This document shows positions 10,001-31,212 of a DNA stretch of 64,000 bases, piece after piece. Position numbers and translations under genes: made by a program. Positions within the stretch are counted from its first letter, which is position 1. Each line of letters opens with the position of its first letter. This DNA comes from Distichodus sexfasciatus (Eukaryota > Chordata > Actinopteri > Characiformes > Distichodontidae): contig JAVGVS010000044.1 in assembly GCA_032718565.1 (NCBI GenBank), positions 2,506,165 to 2,570,164 of the forward strand, in the 5' to 3' direction. The notes beneath the pieces are model-generated. The model was not told where the DNA came from. It saw only the letters and a list, made by a program, of their open reading frames with translations, and did not search any database.

Positions 10001-10336
10001 ACGAACACTGGGCCTCATTCACCAATAGCATCTCAAGTTATGTCTTAAATTTGCTCTCAAGAAAGTTTAAGAAAAGCCTACGTTGGATTCCTCATGTGTT
10101 CTCAAACGGCTAAATTGTTCAGAAGTGTGTTCTTATAACGATGAATTCTTCTGTGCTTGTGAATTGAAAAACAAATCTCAGGGAAGAAAATGGGTTTTAA
10201 TGGGTTTTAGGAACAAGTTTCTTCTTAAGAATGGTTGGTGAATGAGGCTCAATATTTTTGTCTTCTTTCTCTTCACTCTTTTCATTCTCTCTCTCTCTCT
10301 CTTCTCTTGCTCCTTCACAGGGTCTTTTGTTCATAG
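1004..10336 (+). CDS. nos1: Neuronal nitric oxide synthase, C-terminal reductase part (7 exons; gene begins upstream of window)
   Basis: NOS1 makes nitric oxide and citrulline from L-arginine; this part passes electrons from NADPH through FAD toward the FMN domain. Exons: 1004-1214, 4416-4503, 4779-4900, 5289-5437, 7004-7198, 7414-7532 and 10321-10336 (stop TAG 10334-10336). All splice phases agree and give 299 codons. Visible signatures: the FAD-binding PRYYSISSSP and GVCSSWL, the NADPH-ribose site ILVGPGTGIAPFRSFW, LVFGCRQS, YVCGDVTMAGDV, and the C-terminal EDIFGVTLRTYEVTNRLRS. The opening GLQEYEEWKW and the tail SKKDSDEVFCS match the neuronal form (human ends DEVFSS); endothelial NOS differs at both places. 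No frameshift or internal stop. Oddities: a GC donor at 4901 and a last exon carrying only 13 coding bases. The oxygenase, calmodulin and FMN domains lie before the window. Confidence 0.96.
1215..1790 (+). repeat. nos1 intron with SINE-tail sequence
   Basis: Between about 1490 and 1600 the intron carries a block ending TCTGGATAAGAGCGTCTCC followed by TAAATGCTGTAAATG. A second copy lies at about 11580-11705. I recall this TGGATAAGAGCGTCTGCTAAATG block as typical of the 3' part of fish SINEs; the family name was not verified. The rest of the stretch shows nothing recognisable. Confidence 0.5.
1791..2535. mobile_element. hAT-type nonautonomous DNA transposon (745 bp, 8-bp TSD)
   Basis: The element begins TAGGGTTGGGCGATATAACG and ends GATATCGC-like sequence then CATATCATCCAGCCCTA, an imperfect inverted pair. 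It is flanked by exact 8-bp direct repeats AGTTCAGC at 1783-1790 and 2536-2543. Eight-base duplications and short inverted ends are hallmarks of hAT elements. No transposase reading frame is visible. It sits in the nos1 intron between the first and second exons of this window. Confidence 0.8.
2697..2947 (-). mobile_element. tRNA-derived SINE, copy 1 (family A)
   Basis: On the minus strand the copy starts with a tRNA-like head holding a B-box-like GGTTCGAATCC, continues through a body with ATGAGCAAGGTACCGTCCCC and TCACGGATGGGTTAAATGC, and ends near ACAATGACAAATAAT. The same order of blocks recurs at 3196, 3390, 19640, 40198, 48585, 51020, 51178 and 51408, which defines an interspersed family. 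Confidence 0.75.
3196..3400 (+). mobile_element. tRNA-derived SINE, copy 2 (family A), diverged
   Basis: Plus-strand copy with a decayed head (CCAGTTTGAGTCTCGTACCAG) and body blocks TAAAGGTACCACTGTGG and CTCATGAGCAAGG. It lies tail to tail with the next copy, which is on the opposite strand. Confidence 0.65.
3390..3607 (-). mobile_element. tRNA-derived SINE, copy 3 (family A), best preserved
   Basis: Read on the minus strand it starts TGGCGTAACGGTAGGGTG, which resembles a pol III A box, then GGTTCGAATCC, a close B-box match, then the shared body and tail. An open frame of about 129 codons beginning at 3495 is a chance frame through this copy. Confidence 0.75.
4567..4745. repeat. Fragment of a TAGGGATGTAAC-type repeat in nos1 intron
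   Basis: TAGGGATGTAACAGTACATCG at 4567 resembles the left end of the hAT-type elements at 7595 and 12445, with degenerate GTATCAATACT-like sequence toward 4730. The right end and target duplication cannot be recognised. The preceding intron stretch 3608-4415 shows no clear repeat. Confidence 0.35.
4901..4902 (+). promoter_or_regulatory. nos1: Non-canonical GC splice donor (nos1)
   Basis: Exon 4779-4900 ends AAAG and the intron opens GCAGGT. Joining 4900 to the acceptor at 5289 restores the conserved K-G-I-K-S-C-P-M segment (human K-G-M-N-P-C-P-M). The nearest GT, at 4905-4906, would leave phase 2 against a phase-1 acceptor and bring a stop within the next exon. Confidence 0.8.
5619..6222. 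mobile_element. MITE with perfect 27-bp terminal inverted repeats
   Basis: The ends are exact inverted copies over 27 bases: left TATGTGACCCTCCACGGC then AAAACCAGT (5619-5645), right the reverse complement (6196-6222). The inside is noncoding. From memory, TGTGACCC...AAAACCAGT ends belong to a MITE group seen in several animal genomes; the superfamily is not assigned. It lies in the nos1 intron before the exon at 7004. Confidence 0.75.
6470..7000 (+). repeat. Pyrimidine-rich low-complexity tract before nos1 exon 7004
   Basis: About 500 bases are almost entirely C and T with scattered TTTCTCTC runs, ending at the TAG acceptor 7001-7003. Long Leu/Ser/Phe-rich open frames here come from composition alone. 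The tract may act as an extended polypyrimidine tract, but that is inference. Confidence 0.7.
7595..7940. mobile_element. hAT-like nonautonomous element, diverged
   Basis: Left end TAGGGGTGTAACAAAACG and right end TTTACACCCTA are inverted over about ten bases. Flanking octamers CTGTCTAA (7587-7594) and CTGGCTGA (7941-7948) agree at six of eight positions, as expected for an old 8-bp duplication. It lies in the last nos1 intron. Confidence 0.55.
8221..8333. repeat. 40-bp inverted repeat (hairpin)
   Basis: Arms 8221-8260 and 8294-8333 are reverse complements with one mismatch over 40 bases, separated by 33 bases. Each arm contains GTATTCCGTTCCAACTGTCAC or its complement. The inner sequence is GC-rich, unlike the surroundings. 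Confidence 0.85.
8609..8780 (+). repeat. Two-copy tandem repeat, 92-bp period
   Basis: GTCTGTTATATCCTAACCAG at 8609 recurs as GTCTGTTACATCCTAAACAG at 8701, and the downstream ATCACTGGCAGAC and ATCAGATCCCTGAC blocks repeat in the same order. Together with TATAAAAG at 8350, this GC-richer insert could be part of a solo LTR, but I could not find a TG...CA pair with a matching target duplication. Confidence 0.6.
8899..9048 (+). pseudogene. Relic of a hAT transposase N-terminus (BED-finger region)
   Basis: A 49-codon frame opens MEEPKLEPARQSQ and continues FLSWKFRKHFTLNEE and TTVQ before a stop. The W-K-F-R-x-H-F-T-L pattern resembles the start of the BED zinc-finger domain in hAT transposases, which would normally continue with a C-x-x-C; here the first cysteine position is glycine, and the stop follows. 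A second relic with the same opening lies at about 60512-60631 on the minus strand. It is nonfunctional as it stands. Confidence 0.55.
10009..10252. mobile_element. MITE with GGCCTCATTCACCAA ends
   Basis: The left end GGGCCTCATTCACCAATAG and right end TTGGTGAATGAGGCTCA are inverted repeats. Related ends occur at about 46462-46757 and partially near 35310-35575 and 61268-61318, so this is a family. A target duplication was not recognised. It lies directly before the terminal nos1 exon. Confidence 0.6.
10321..10336 (+). CDS. nos1: Terminal coding exon of nos1
   Basis: A 60-base pyrimidine tract with TTCACAG precedes GGTCTTTTGTTCATAG. The exon supplies the third base of the Glu codon split at 7532, then V-F-C-S and the stop. 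Human NOS1 ends V-F-S-S after the same D-E, so phase, residues and stop position all agree. The intervening intron is 2788 bases and holds several transposons. If the donor at 7533 were not used, translation would stop at once at TGA (7534-7536). Confidence 0.85.
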
Positions 10337-11268
10337 AGTGTCAAGCTCGTATGAACATAAACACAAACAAACGGGCATCCAGGAGTCCGGAATGGGGGGA
10401 TCGAAAAAACACATCTGCTATTTGAGAAAACTTTTTTTAAGTTCCTAAAATTGATTTCCTTTTATTTTTAAACCATGTTGAATTTTTCAACCTTCTCACC
10501 CTGCACCTCCACAGTCCGAATCTGCAAAGTTGGAAATGTACATTTCTTTCTTTGTGGTAATGTTTTTTTGAATGCACTTTTTAATCTGATGTATATTCAT
10601 ATCTTTTTTTCCCTTTTTGATAAACTGTGTGCATTGGGCATCTAAACTCAAAACTGCCTGTTTTGTGGATGCATGAGCAAGATCCATGATGTCACGAAAA
10701 CTGTAGTTCTGATATATTACCATGTATAAACATGAATTTAGCTATTCTGTGTTGGTGATAAATGGTTTAGCTTCGGCTTTAGTGAGCGATCGGGTCACAT
10801 CATATGGTGTCTGGACGGGAAAACTAGAAATGGCAGCAGTGGGGCGACTCGTTTTCTATATCAGTGCTGTTTTAGTTGCATGTTTCATGGTATCTGAGTG
10901 GAAAAAAAGCCTCATCCCTGTCAGAAGCTACATATATGATCCTCGGGGATGAAAAAGCTCAGACGGCGAGAGAGGTAGCGCAGTCGTAAAGCAGCGTTTT
11001 ATGAAAAGGCCGGTCATGGGTTACTGGTTTTTTTATTGCAGCCGCCGTCTCTTGAAGCCCCATATCACGCTTGGTTTGAGTGGCATGTGAAAGAAAAATT
11101 GAGGAGTTAAAGAAATAAGCAGCTTCTGGAATTGTCTGAATTTTCACACCTCAGAAGCCGTTCTTACCAGAGTCATGAAAATATTTGGTGTTGCCACGTT
11201 TGTACATTTGCTCACTTTCTCAAACTTGGTTTACCTCTCTCCATATCCAGTGATGTTTTCTGAATAAA
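10337..11268 (+). other. nos1: nos1 3' untranslated region (probable)
   Basis: Sequence after the stop contains no conserved coding frame. The first well-formed AATAAA after the stop that I noted is at 11263-11268; whether the messenger ends here or further on is unknown, and mammalian NOS1 has a long 3' UTR. Confidence 0.4.
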
Positions 11269-11399
11269 CTTTCAGAGAAAAGTGTGAAATTCCAGGCTCA
11301 GATTGCCATTAGCTGTAGACATAAAACAGCAGCAGGAATTCAGTAATTGTGAACATTAATATGAAATCGTCAGTTTTTCGTCTGACCACATCATTTGGC

Positions 11400-11580
11400 T
11401 AACGCTGCTCAAAATATAATTAAGTCCATAAGTATTTTGACATGGATGCGATTTTTATCAACATCTCTCCGTATAACAGCACAATGGATTTCGAATTAGG
11501 CAACCAAGTTGTGATGGAATTATAGACTTTCAGCTTTAATGTAAGGGGTTTACCAATGGTATTGCATCAAATAGATCCAG
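11400..11580. mobile_element. DNA-transposon fragment (AAGTCCATAAGTATTTTGAC type)
   Basis: The motif AGTCCATAAGTATTTTGACA is followed by CACAATGGATTT, GACTTTCAGCTTTAATG and AAGGGGTTTACCA in the order of a recurring fish Tc1-like repeat. The piece at 27500-27925 carries the same blocks (ATATTTGGACAGTGAC, ACATTGGATTTGAAATGAAAC, CTTTCAGGTTTAATTCAAGG). Only one end is seen in each. Confidence 0.55.
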
Positions 11581-11705
11581 TGCTACCACCGTTGGATCCC
11601 TGAATAAGACCCTTAACTCCAACCTGCTCACAGGGAGACTGTCCCAGAAACTAGGAAATGGAAGACGCTCTGGATAAGAGCGTCTGATAAATGTTGTAAA
11701 TGTGT
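11580..11705 (+). repeat. SINE-tail sequence, second copy
   Basis: Contains TGAATAAGACCCTTAACTCC, GGGAGACTGTCCC and CTCTGGATAAGAGCGTCTG then ATAAATGTTGTAAATG, the same block order as at 1490-1600. Confidence 0.5.
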
Positions 11706-12020
11706 CTTACATTTTTACTGTGTAACAGCATTTATTACTTTCAGCAGCTTTTCTCAAAATTGCCTCTGCTCAAACATGGCTTTAAAATTTAACCAGCTGC
11801 CTAAGAAAAATAAAAACTAAAACCTGAACATTTACTCTGGAAAAAATACACCTTTGATCCCTATATCTTTTAAGTGAGTGGTGTGGGCTTGACTTTGTGC
11901 TGTAGATCTTCTCAAATCAGGCTTGCAGCCCCCCAATTTGGGAACTGTGGGAAGCACCGCGTTGAAGGTTCAGATCATTTTCGAACTATGCTTGTGCGTT
12001 TGCTACTCTACCATGATTTA

Positions 12021-12235
12021 TAGTACTGTGCATAAGTCTTAAACCACCTCTCACTTCTTTATAATTTGCCAGAAAAATGAGACAATAAGGTAGAGAGATT
12101 TAATGCAATATGTGTAGAATAAACATGTAAATACTGATCCTCAAGGCTCCATTAACAACAGCTGAAAGTCAGACTTTCTCGAAGCATAAATTGAAGAACT
12201 AGGGGTGGCTCAAGACTTTTCCACAGTGCTATATA
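12021..12235. mobile_element. Tc1/mariner-like MITE with TACTGTGCATAAGTCTT ends
   Basis: The left end TATAGTACTGTGCATAAGTC then TTAAACCACC and the right end GGGGTGGCTCAAGACTTTTC then CACAGTGCTATA form inverted repeats of roughly 30 bases with a few mismatches, starting and ending in TA. The element is about 215 bases, noncoding. A partial relative lies at 41876-41960. Confidence 0.65.
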
Positions 12236-12444
12236 TAATTAATTGGGATAACAACGCAGTATATCTTTCTTGCAGGGATTTTGCACTAATCCAGACCACA
12301 GTGTTGCTTTTGGGTAATAGAACAGACTTCCTTAAAAAGCGACACAAGCTCTCAATTTACTGTAAGTGAATTTAAAAGTCCCTGATTTTATTTAATACTA
12401 TTCTCCAAGTGGCTAAAGATCTCACTATAAATCTGTGGTAATAT

Positions 12445-12885
12445 TAGGGGTGTGCCAAAAAATCGAATGGAATCACAGTTCTTTCTCTATCGATTCAAAA
12501 TCAATTCATGTATTCCAAAAAAATTTATTCATATTTTTCAACTAACGTAATGGCACTAGTTTATTCTGTCCCCCGACACGAGTTTAGCTCGCTAATCCTA
12601 CAATGGTGCAATGTCGAAATCTGTCCAGATAGACCTCCTTTGCATAAGCATGAAGGAACGCAGTCATATGCATTACATTTAGAAACTACATTTGATTCAG
12701 TGTGATTTTGTGGTCGATCTGCCACAGTCAAATGCTAAAAGTAATTCAAATAGCAATCTGGAAACAAATTCATTTACTGTATGTATTAAATTGAATTGTG
12801 CATCCATTTTGAATTGAATCGTGAGTCCAAAAATCTGAATCGGAATCAAATCGAATCGTGAGATTTTCTAAATCGTACACCCCTA
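12445..12885. mobile_element. hAT-type nonautonomous element (441 bp, 7/8 TSD)
   Basis: Ends TAGGGGTGTGCC and GTACACCCCTA are inverted. Flanks GGTAATAT (12437-12444) and GGTAATGT (12886-12893) match at seven of eight bases. The inside is rich in ATCGATTC and GAATCG motifs. It lies between nos1 and lrrc74b. Confidence 0.75.
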
Positions 12886-12893
12886 GGTAATGT

Positions 12894-15800
12894 TTTACAT
12901 TCTTTAGTGTCATCTTTGCAAATCTATAAACACAAATTCTCTGGCTAGTTAAAGCTGAAACACAAATCTGCCTGCAGCACATCTCCCACCTGCCCAGCAA
13001 AATCATTGCAAATAGGCATTATATTTAAAAAATAGCACATGGCAGAATTAAACAAATGTACAAAACAGCAGATTCTTCCATTTTAAACTCATCCATATCT
13101 TAGTTAACTCTATTAATGACCAGATTTGTGGTTTTGCATCATTTTCCAAGTGAATGTAAATGTTTTTGGCCAAGTGATTTTGCCTTGGTCTGAGAAAAAC
13201 ACTACATCGAAATTTTCTGAAAATATTTGCAATCAAAATAAGAAATACAGCACTGAGCCAAGATCTAAGTGGTGTGTAGGCTGAAAGCCCTCTCAGTTCT
13301 TCATCTGCATTTCTCTATTTGCTTGCACCTTTACTAAAAAACATCTCTCGCTTCAGTGTGAGTCTGTCCATCTGCTTTCAGATCAACAGCATGTCGGGTT
13401 TAAAAAGTTCACAGATCACTGGAGCCTTTACTCCATCTGACTTATGCTAATGCCCCCCGTTGTTCCTCCTTTTGACGTTCGTTTCTCACGCAGGGAATTA
13501 AGCCTTTGATTTAATGCTTAAAACTTTTATAAGTGGCATTGTTCAGTCTGGAACTGATAAGGTAAAAGCAACTCGACAGTGTTGCATTTCTTCAGGGCCT
13601 TGCACAACCACTCAGCTCTCCACAGGACTTAGAACAAAAAAACTGACGACTTATAGCAGCTTTTGTTTCTCTGTCAGTGAATATATAGTAGCGGACACAC
13701 CTGGTGGAAATATATTGCTTGATGACATTTTCATTTCTTAAGCAAATATACTGTACAAAATGAATCATGAAATACACTATAGGAAGTTTAGGGGAAATTT
13801 ACAGTACAAATTTGGAATGAGACGGGCCCAAACTTTTGGCTTGTACTGTAATAGAACACTATGGATTTTCCTATTTATACTTGATCTTAGAAAGAATGAG
13901 TGTCTTGCAAGGAGTAGACTTGCAATCTTTGGTAATTTGCCCACTAAGGTTAAAAGGCGCAACATTTAAGCTCTTTTAAATAATTTTACGCCAAATCACT
14001 GTAAAACCCTCTAAAATGGTAAACGGGAACCAATCACATCAATATTTCTTCAACCTTGAATGATTGAAAATGCCCAATGTTTCCGTATTGACCTTTACAC
14101 TCCATAATGGCATTTGACGTGCAGAAAGGATTATATGAAAGAGGTTATATGAAGAGGTGTTTCTCCTGGGGATTAGCAACATGTTACATGACCACACGAG
14201 CATTGAGGGGCTTGGTCCAATTTAATCCCTAATTAACTGCAAAAAAACATGCCAGAACCTTTTCCTTTTGTCTGTATTTGGATAATGCCTTTTAAAGAGC
14301 AAATGCTGTGTAAAAATGAAGAGTTGATGCTGCCGTCCTGTCTTCTGAGCTTTTCCCTCCACGTTTGGAGCTTCTTCTCACATTCAGTATTGCGTCATTA
14401 TCACCGCTGAATTTGACCTGCCTCAAATGAATATTTAAACTTGACATTTTTAATATTTTAATATTATTTTAATCATTTTGAAATTCCTTTGAACTTAGTC
14501 AGGATTCTGGGTGATTTTCTTTTTATTATTAATTTTAATTTCAGTTAGAACTTTCTGTTCTTTGTTGCTGTTTGCCACTGTTTGATTCTATGTGTTATGT
14601 TTCAAGACTAAATATCTCAATGAAACTGTACGAGATTTTTTTTAAGAATGTATTTTGATTATGAGTATCAATTTAGGGTGAGGTTTGGTTTGTTCAGATA
14701 TTACTTGTTGCAAAATTCTATGAGGGAAATATAGTCGGGGTGTCCATTCACTGCTTTTCTTGCATTTAGGGACTCTAAAGCAAATGCATGATATCACTGT
14801 GTATCGTTAAGAAAACTGTTCCTCTTGTTCAGCACTGTGTCTGGTTGGCTATTGTGACAGAAATACAGCTTGAGGGACTTTTTTGTTTTGGTCGTTTCGT
14901 TCTTTTTTGCTGCTAATTTTCACAACAAAAAAAAAAGATCTCTAATCACTGCTGTGAACCTTCAATTGTGCAACACCTGAACCTTGAAACATTTGCCATT
15001 TTAATGCACATTCTTTAATGCATATTCCAGAATACTTTGCATCTACTTACTAATAAAATAACATTTATATGTCATTGCCTGCTATGAAGTATCTTTTGTG
15101 GGGTGTGATGGATGGCTCTATTTGATGATGGAAAAGCTAGAAAAAGTTGATGGCTCCTAAAAAAAGTTCCGATTTTTTTTTTTTTGCGGACAAACCACTA
15201 GTTTTTCCTCTCAGAATTCTGCTTCATTGTGGTCAGTGTTTGTTAAATTGTAGAATAGAGCTTAAAATGATAAATTAATTGATATTAATGCTTAAAGGGT
15301 AAAGTGAACAAATAAATAAAAAATACTGCAGAGCGGGAACATCACACAGGACCTGCTGCTCTGTCCCAGTCATCTAGCCTTCATCATCACAATTTGGATT
15401 TTGTCAGTCATTCAGATCCTTATGACTGACCATTTTTGTGCTTCCAGCAAATCAACTTCAAGGACAAAATGTTAACTTGATGCCTAAAATATCCCACTCA
15501 CTACCAGCTGCCATTGTAACCAATAGGTCAATGATATTCACTGCACTTGTTGGTGGTCATAATGTAATGGCTGATTGGTGTGGATACACAGATTTCCGCA
15601 TCAAGTCTTTCAGAGCGAACCCTCCACGCCCTCTAGATTCCTTTTCTTTGTTTCTTACTCTCACTCCTGCTAAGAGGGAACTCTGGCGCTATAGCAACCT
15701 GTCAACAAAGTAGAAATGAGCAGAAGTTAACCCCGCCTCCTGGTTCAGTGCTCACTGGCGATTGGATCACACACACCAAAGTTCTTGTTGAAGTGATTAA

Positions 15801-15992
15801 TGATTGGTTACTGGACATGTCAGTAGAAAGTCACAACACTGCAACCAAGGCAGCAGCAGCACTGATTTCCTTCCACTTTTAACACTAGTTTAGAAACAGC
15901 TACCGACCTGGAAAAATTCAACATTGTAAGTCAAAACTAACACAGAGAGACCTGCTGACCCCCCAGCACACACACATACACACACATACATT
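12894..15992. other. Intergenic stretch, nothing recognised
   Basis: About 3.1 kb of AT-rich sequence between the nos1 and lrrc74b units. I see no conserved frame, no inverted-end element I can delimit and no RNA gene. Short homopolymers occur at 14922-14936 and 15173-15185. The last few hundred bases probably hold the lrrc74b promoter and 5' leader, but no core-promoter motif is distinct. Confidence 0.4.
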
Positions 15993-28093
<12,101 letters not shown>

Positions 28094-31000
28094 GCGCTCA
28101 TTCTGTGTTGAAGAAAATAATGGCAGCTGCAAATCTAAGAATATAACTGTCCTAATTATAACTCACAAATGGTAGACATTTGTATAAACACAATAACGGC
28201 AAGGAACAACACCGGTTTAAGTTTAGCAGGTAATTTAAAAAGTACTGTGTGTAAATGGTACTGAAACTGCACTGCTGCTACATATTTGCTATTGAACTAT
28301 TGAACATTGCTGTACATACACTGATTTCTCACTGTCTGTATCTGCACAAATTACTGAAAGTATTGCAGGGACTGTAGTTCTCCTCTCCTGTTACAATATC
28401 TGCACATACTAGATTTGACTTGCATGCTAACTCAGAGTTTATAAAAGATACTGTTTCGTTTAATAGACTGTATAGAATTTCTCATATTGAAGCTGTTACT
28501 GACCTCATGCACAGTCAGTGTAAAAGACAACTCCAAGACCATAATTGTAGGCTGAATACTGCATCCTAATTGTCTCTCTTTCTACTTCTAAAATTTAAAG
28601 TTTATATTCAGCTTCTAGTTTAAACTGTATATTTTATATTCTGGTGATATATTGCTTATTCTATGTGCCTTATTTGTTCTTTGTTCCTTGTTCTATGTTC
28701 TTTGCACTGTTCAAACTGGAGTCATGTCGTCTTGTCTCTCTGTATACTTGTACAGTATATAGCAGAGACGACAAAAAGGTTTACTTTGACATTGACTTTG
28801 AAATGCTGAATAATTCATGTACTATAGACTGATTAAATCTGTAACGTAATTTTGCTGAAATATATTTCTAAATTTCTGAAAGTTTCATATTGATGTTTCA
28901 ATTTATTTGTGACATGTTTTCTGAGATGACTTCGTGCACATCTTTGATAGTCTGATGTGAAAATGTCCTTGTTCAACCTCAATCTGTCAGAAATAACTCA
29001 GTTTTTGAGTTGTCTATTCTCCAAGAAGTTTGCTGCTGAATTTAAAGGCAGAAAAGATGTCTTCTCTTGACTCAATACATCAGGGTTAGTCAGAACAGCA
29101 CCTGCTGTGTTTAATGTGAACAGCTGTTGAGCACAATGATGTTCCCATGCTTGGGTGGGTGTGCGGCTGACGCGTATAACCCCAGGTGAAGAGCGAGCAT
29201 ATGCACTTTTGTCTTTCCTTGCCTTTTTCTTCAGAGATGGGTGACTTTGAACACAGAAAATCTGGTGACAAACACTGAACCTTTGTTGCAGAAATTATTC
29301 CAAAGCCCTGCTGAGGGAATGCAATATTTTCATTAATTAGCAAGTGAAAAACGCAGCACGAAAGTCATTTAAACCATTACAAGTAAATTGTAGTCCTTCA
29401 GTATAACAACAATGTGATGGAAGACAAATGTACGGATCAAATGATTCAAGTCAAATTTGAGATTTATGAACAGAGTTAGACAGGTGCTACATTCTGTGAA
29501 AAGGAAGCAGCTGGTGGCATAAATGAAACAGGGAACTTTTAAAGCAATAATTAGCAGTGTGTATGTCATGCACACGCATGCATATACATACAAGAAAGGT
29601 ATTTAAAGTAGGAGAAATAATTACAGTTACAACTAGTATTAGTTAGCTAATAGTCGAATTAATAGTAAAATGATAAACTGAGCAATCATTGTATGGTACG
29701 TACTAAATGGAGGGTCCAAACAGAACTATTATGGAACACTACTGAGCTCTATAGGGTTTAGAGTGTAGTTATTTGTGGCAATACATCATTTATGCTTACA
29801 CAGCTGAACTATAGAGTTACAGCCTATGTCTGGTTAATATGTCATGCAATATGTAATATGTAAAAAGTTCCTTTTTGAGGGCAACTGTCATGTCGATCAA
29901 AGGAACCTGGCTCAGTGGGAAGCATTTTAACTGGAAAAATAACTTTATAAGACATCACATTAGAATCATTGTGCCACCATTTGCATTTTAATACAGGAAA
30001 CAAGGGCTATCACCTGGTTTTAAGTACTCTAGAGGTTATTTACTAGCACCAATATCTAGTTACATACACACATTTTATGCTGTATGTGACAAACTAAAGG
30101 TAAAGAAAAAAATCGTTACTACCAATCCTCAAAAACTGAGATCGTAATCTTACTGACTTTCAATTTAAACACTAAAGAAAATTGTAATGTTAATACACTG
30201 ACTAACAGACTGGTCTGCTGGCGAGAATCTGAGAGTTTTGCCAAAGTTCCAAAAAGCCTAAAAACATTTTTGGACCCCTGATCAATAACCTTAACCCAAA
30301 GTTGCACCAATAGTATAAAAATTTTACTATTTTACTAGGTTTTGTGTTTGTACACCTGAACTTACATTCTTGCTCTTGTCACTAGCACAAGGTCGGAGGA
30401 AATAGCAGCAAATTTCTTCAGTTATACAGTAGCATATAAAATGTTTTTTTAAATCATTGATCATAATTATTATTTTACAAAACATATTCATTTAAAAATA
30501 AATACATATTAGAAAACCACTTCGAATCATATCTGGTATGTTAATTGAGAACCTAACATTGACATATGTATTAAGGAATCTAACATTTCGCAAACTAATT
30601 GAGACCTGACTTGGAGTCTCCAAATAAATGATCTTTGACAATGTTATCGCTTCGACAGCGATGTTTGTATTTATACTGTATCCGTTTCTTCATTAATCAC
30701 GAGTTTCAGTTGCAGACTAAAACATGACAAAGTGGAATTTCCTAATAATAAAAATGCTGAGTCTCCTTATTGTAAACCATAAAATACTGCAGCATGTAAA
30801 AGGAATTAATATGGTCGTATTCGTTTGTCAACTTATTAGGTAGGCACCATAGGTTTTACTAAATGCTGATTTATGTCACCCTCTGTCTCTCATGCACACA
30901 CTATATTATATGTAGGTCCGGGCCTGTGGTCTGTGTATGTGAGGGGTGGGGGTGTAAGTGAGTAAGAGACACGTGTATTAGTAAAACCTCTGACCCCTAT

Positions 31001-31212
31001 CTAGGCAGTTGCCCCTAGATTGGAGAAAAAAAACGTATTAGTTACTATCTGCTTAGGGGCAATCGCGCCCTGCCCGAGAGCAAAGGTAGCGCCACTGTAC
31101 TCGTCACATTCAAACGTGTTAAACATTAACTTCAACCTTTGGTTAGCTCCTTAGACTCGATGTCAGAACAGACGAGCACATTGTTGTTTAGTTCTAAACA
31201 ACAACTGAGATT
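28094..31212. other. lrrc74b 3' end and spacer to nipsnap1
   Basis: After the lrrc74b stop there is no conserved frame. A possible ATTAAA polyadenylation signal lies at 28832-28837 beyond a LINE-like tail (28640-28803). From 29000 to 31000 the sequence is AT-rich with no element I can delimit. The last roughly 130 bases before 31213 are less AT-rich and presumably hold the nipsnap1 promoter and leader; no TATA box is evident. Confidence 0.4.
28640..28803 (+). mobile_element. LINE-like 3' tail (family C), plus strand
   Basis: Shares CTGTACAGTATATAGCAGAG-type sequence, GACGACAA and a run of TTTGACATTGACTTTG with the minus-strand copy at 62839-63080. Short tandem GACTTT repeats at the 3' end are typical of fish CR1/Rex-like LINEs; the family name is from memory. 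Confidence 0.6.
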
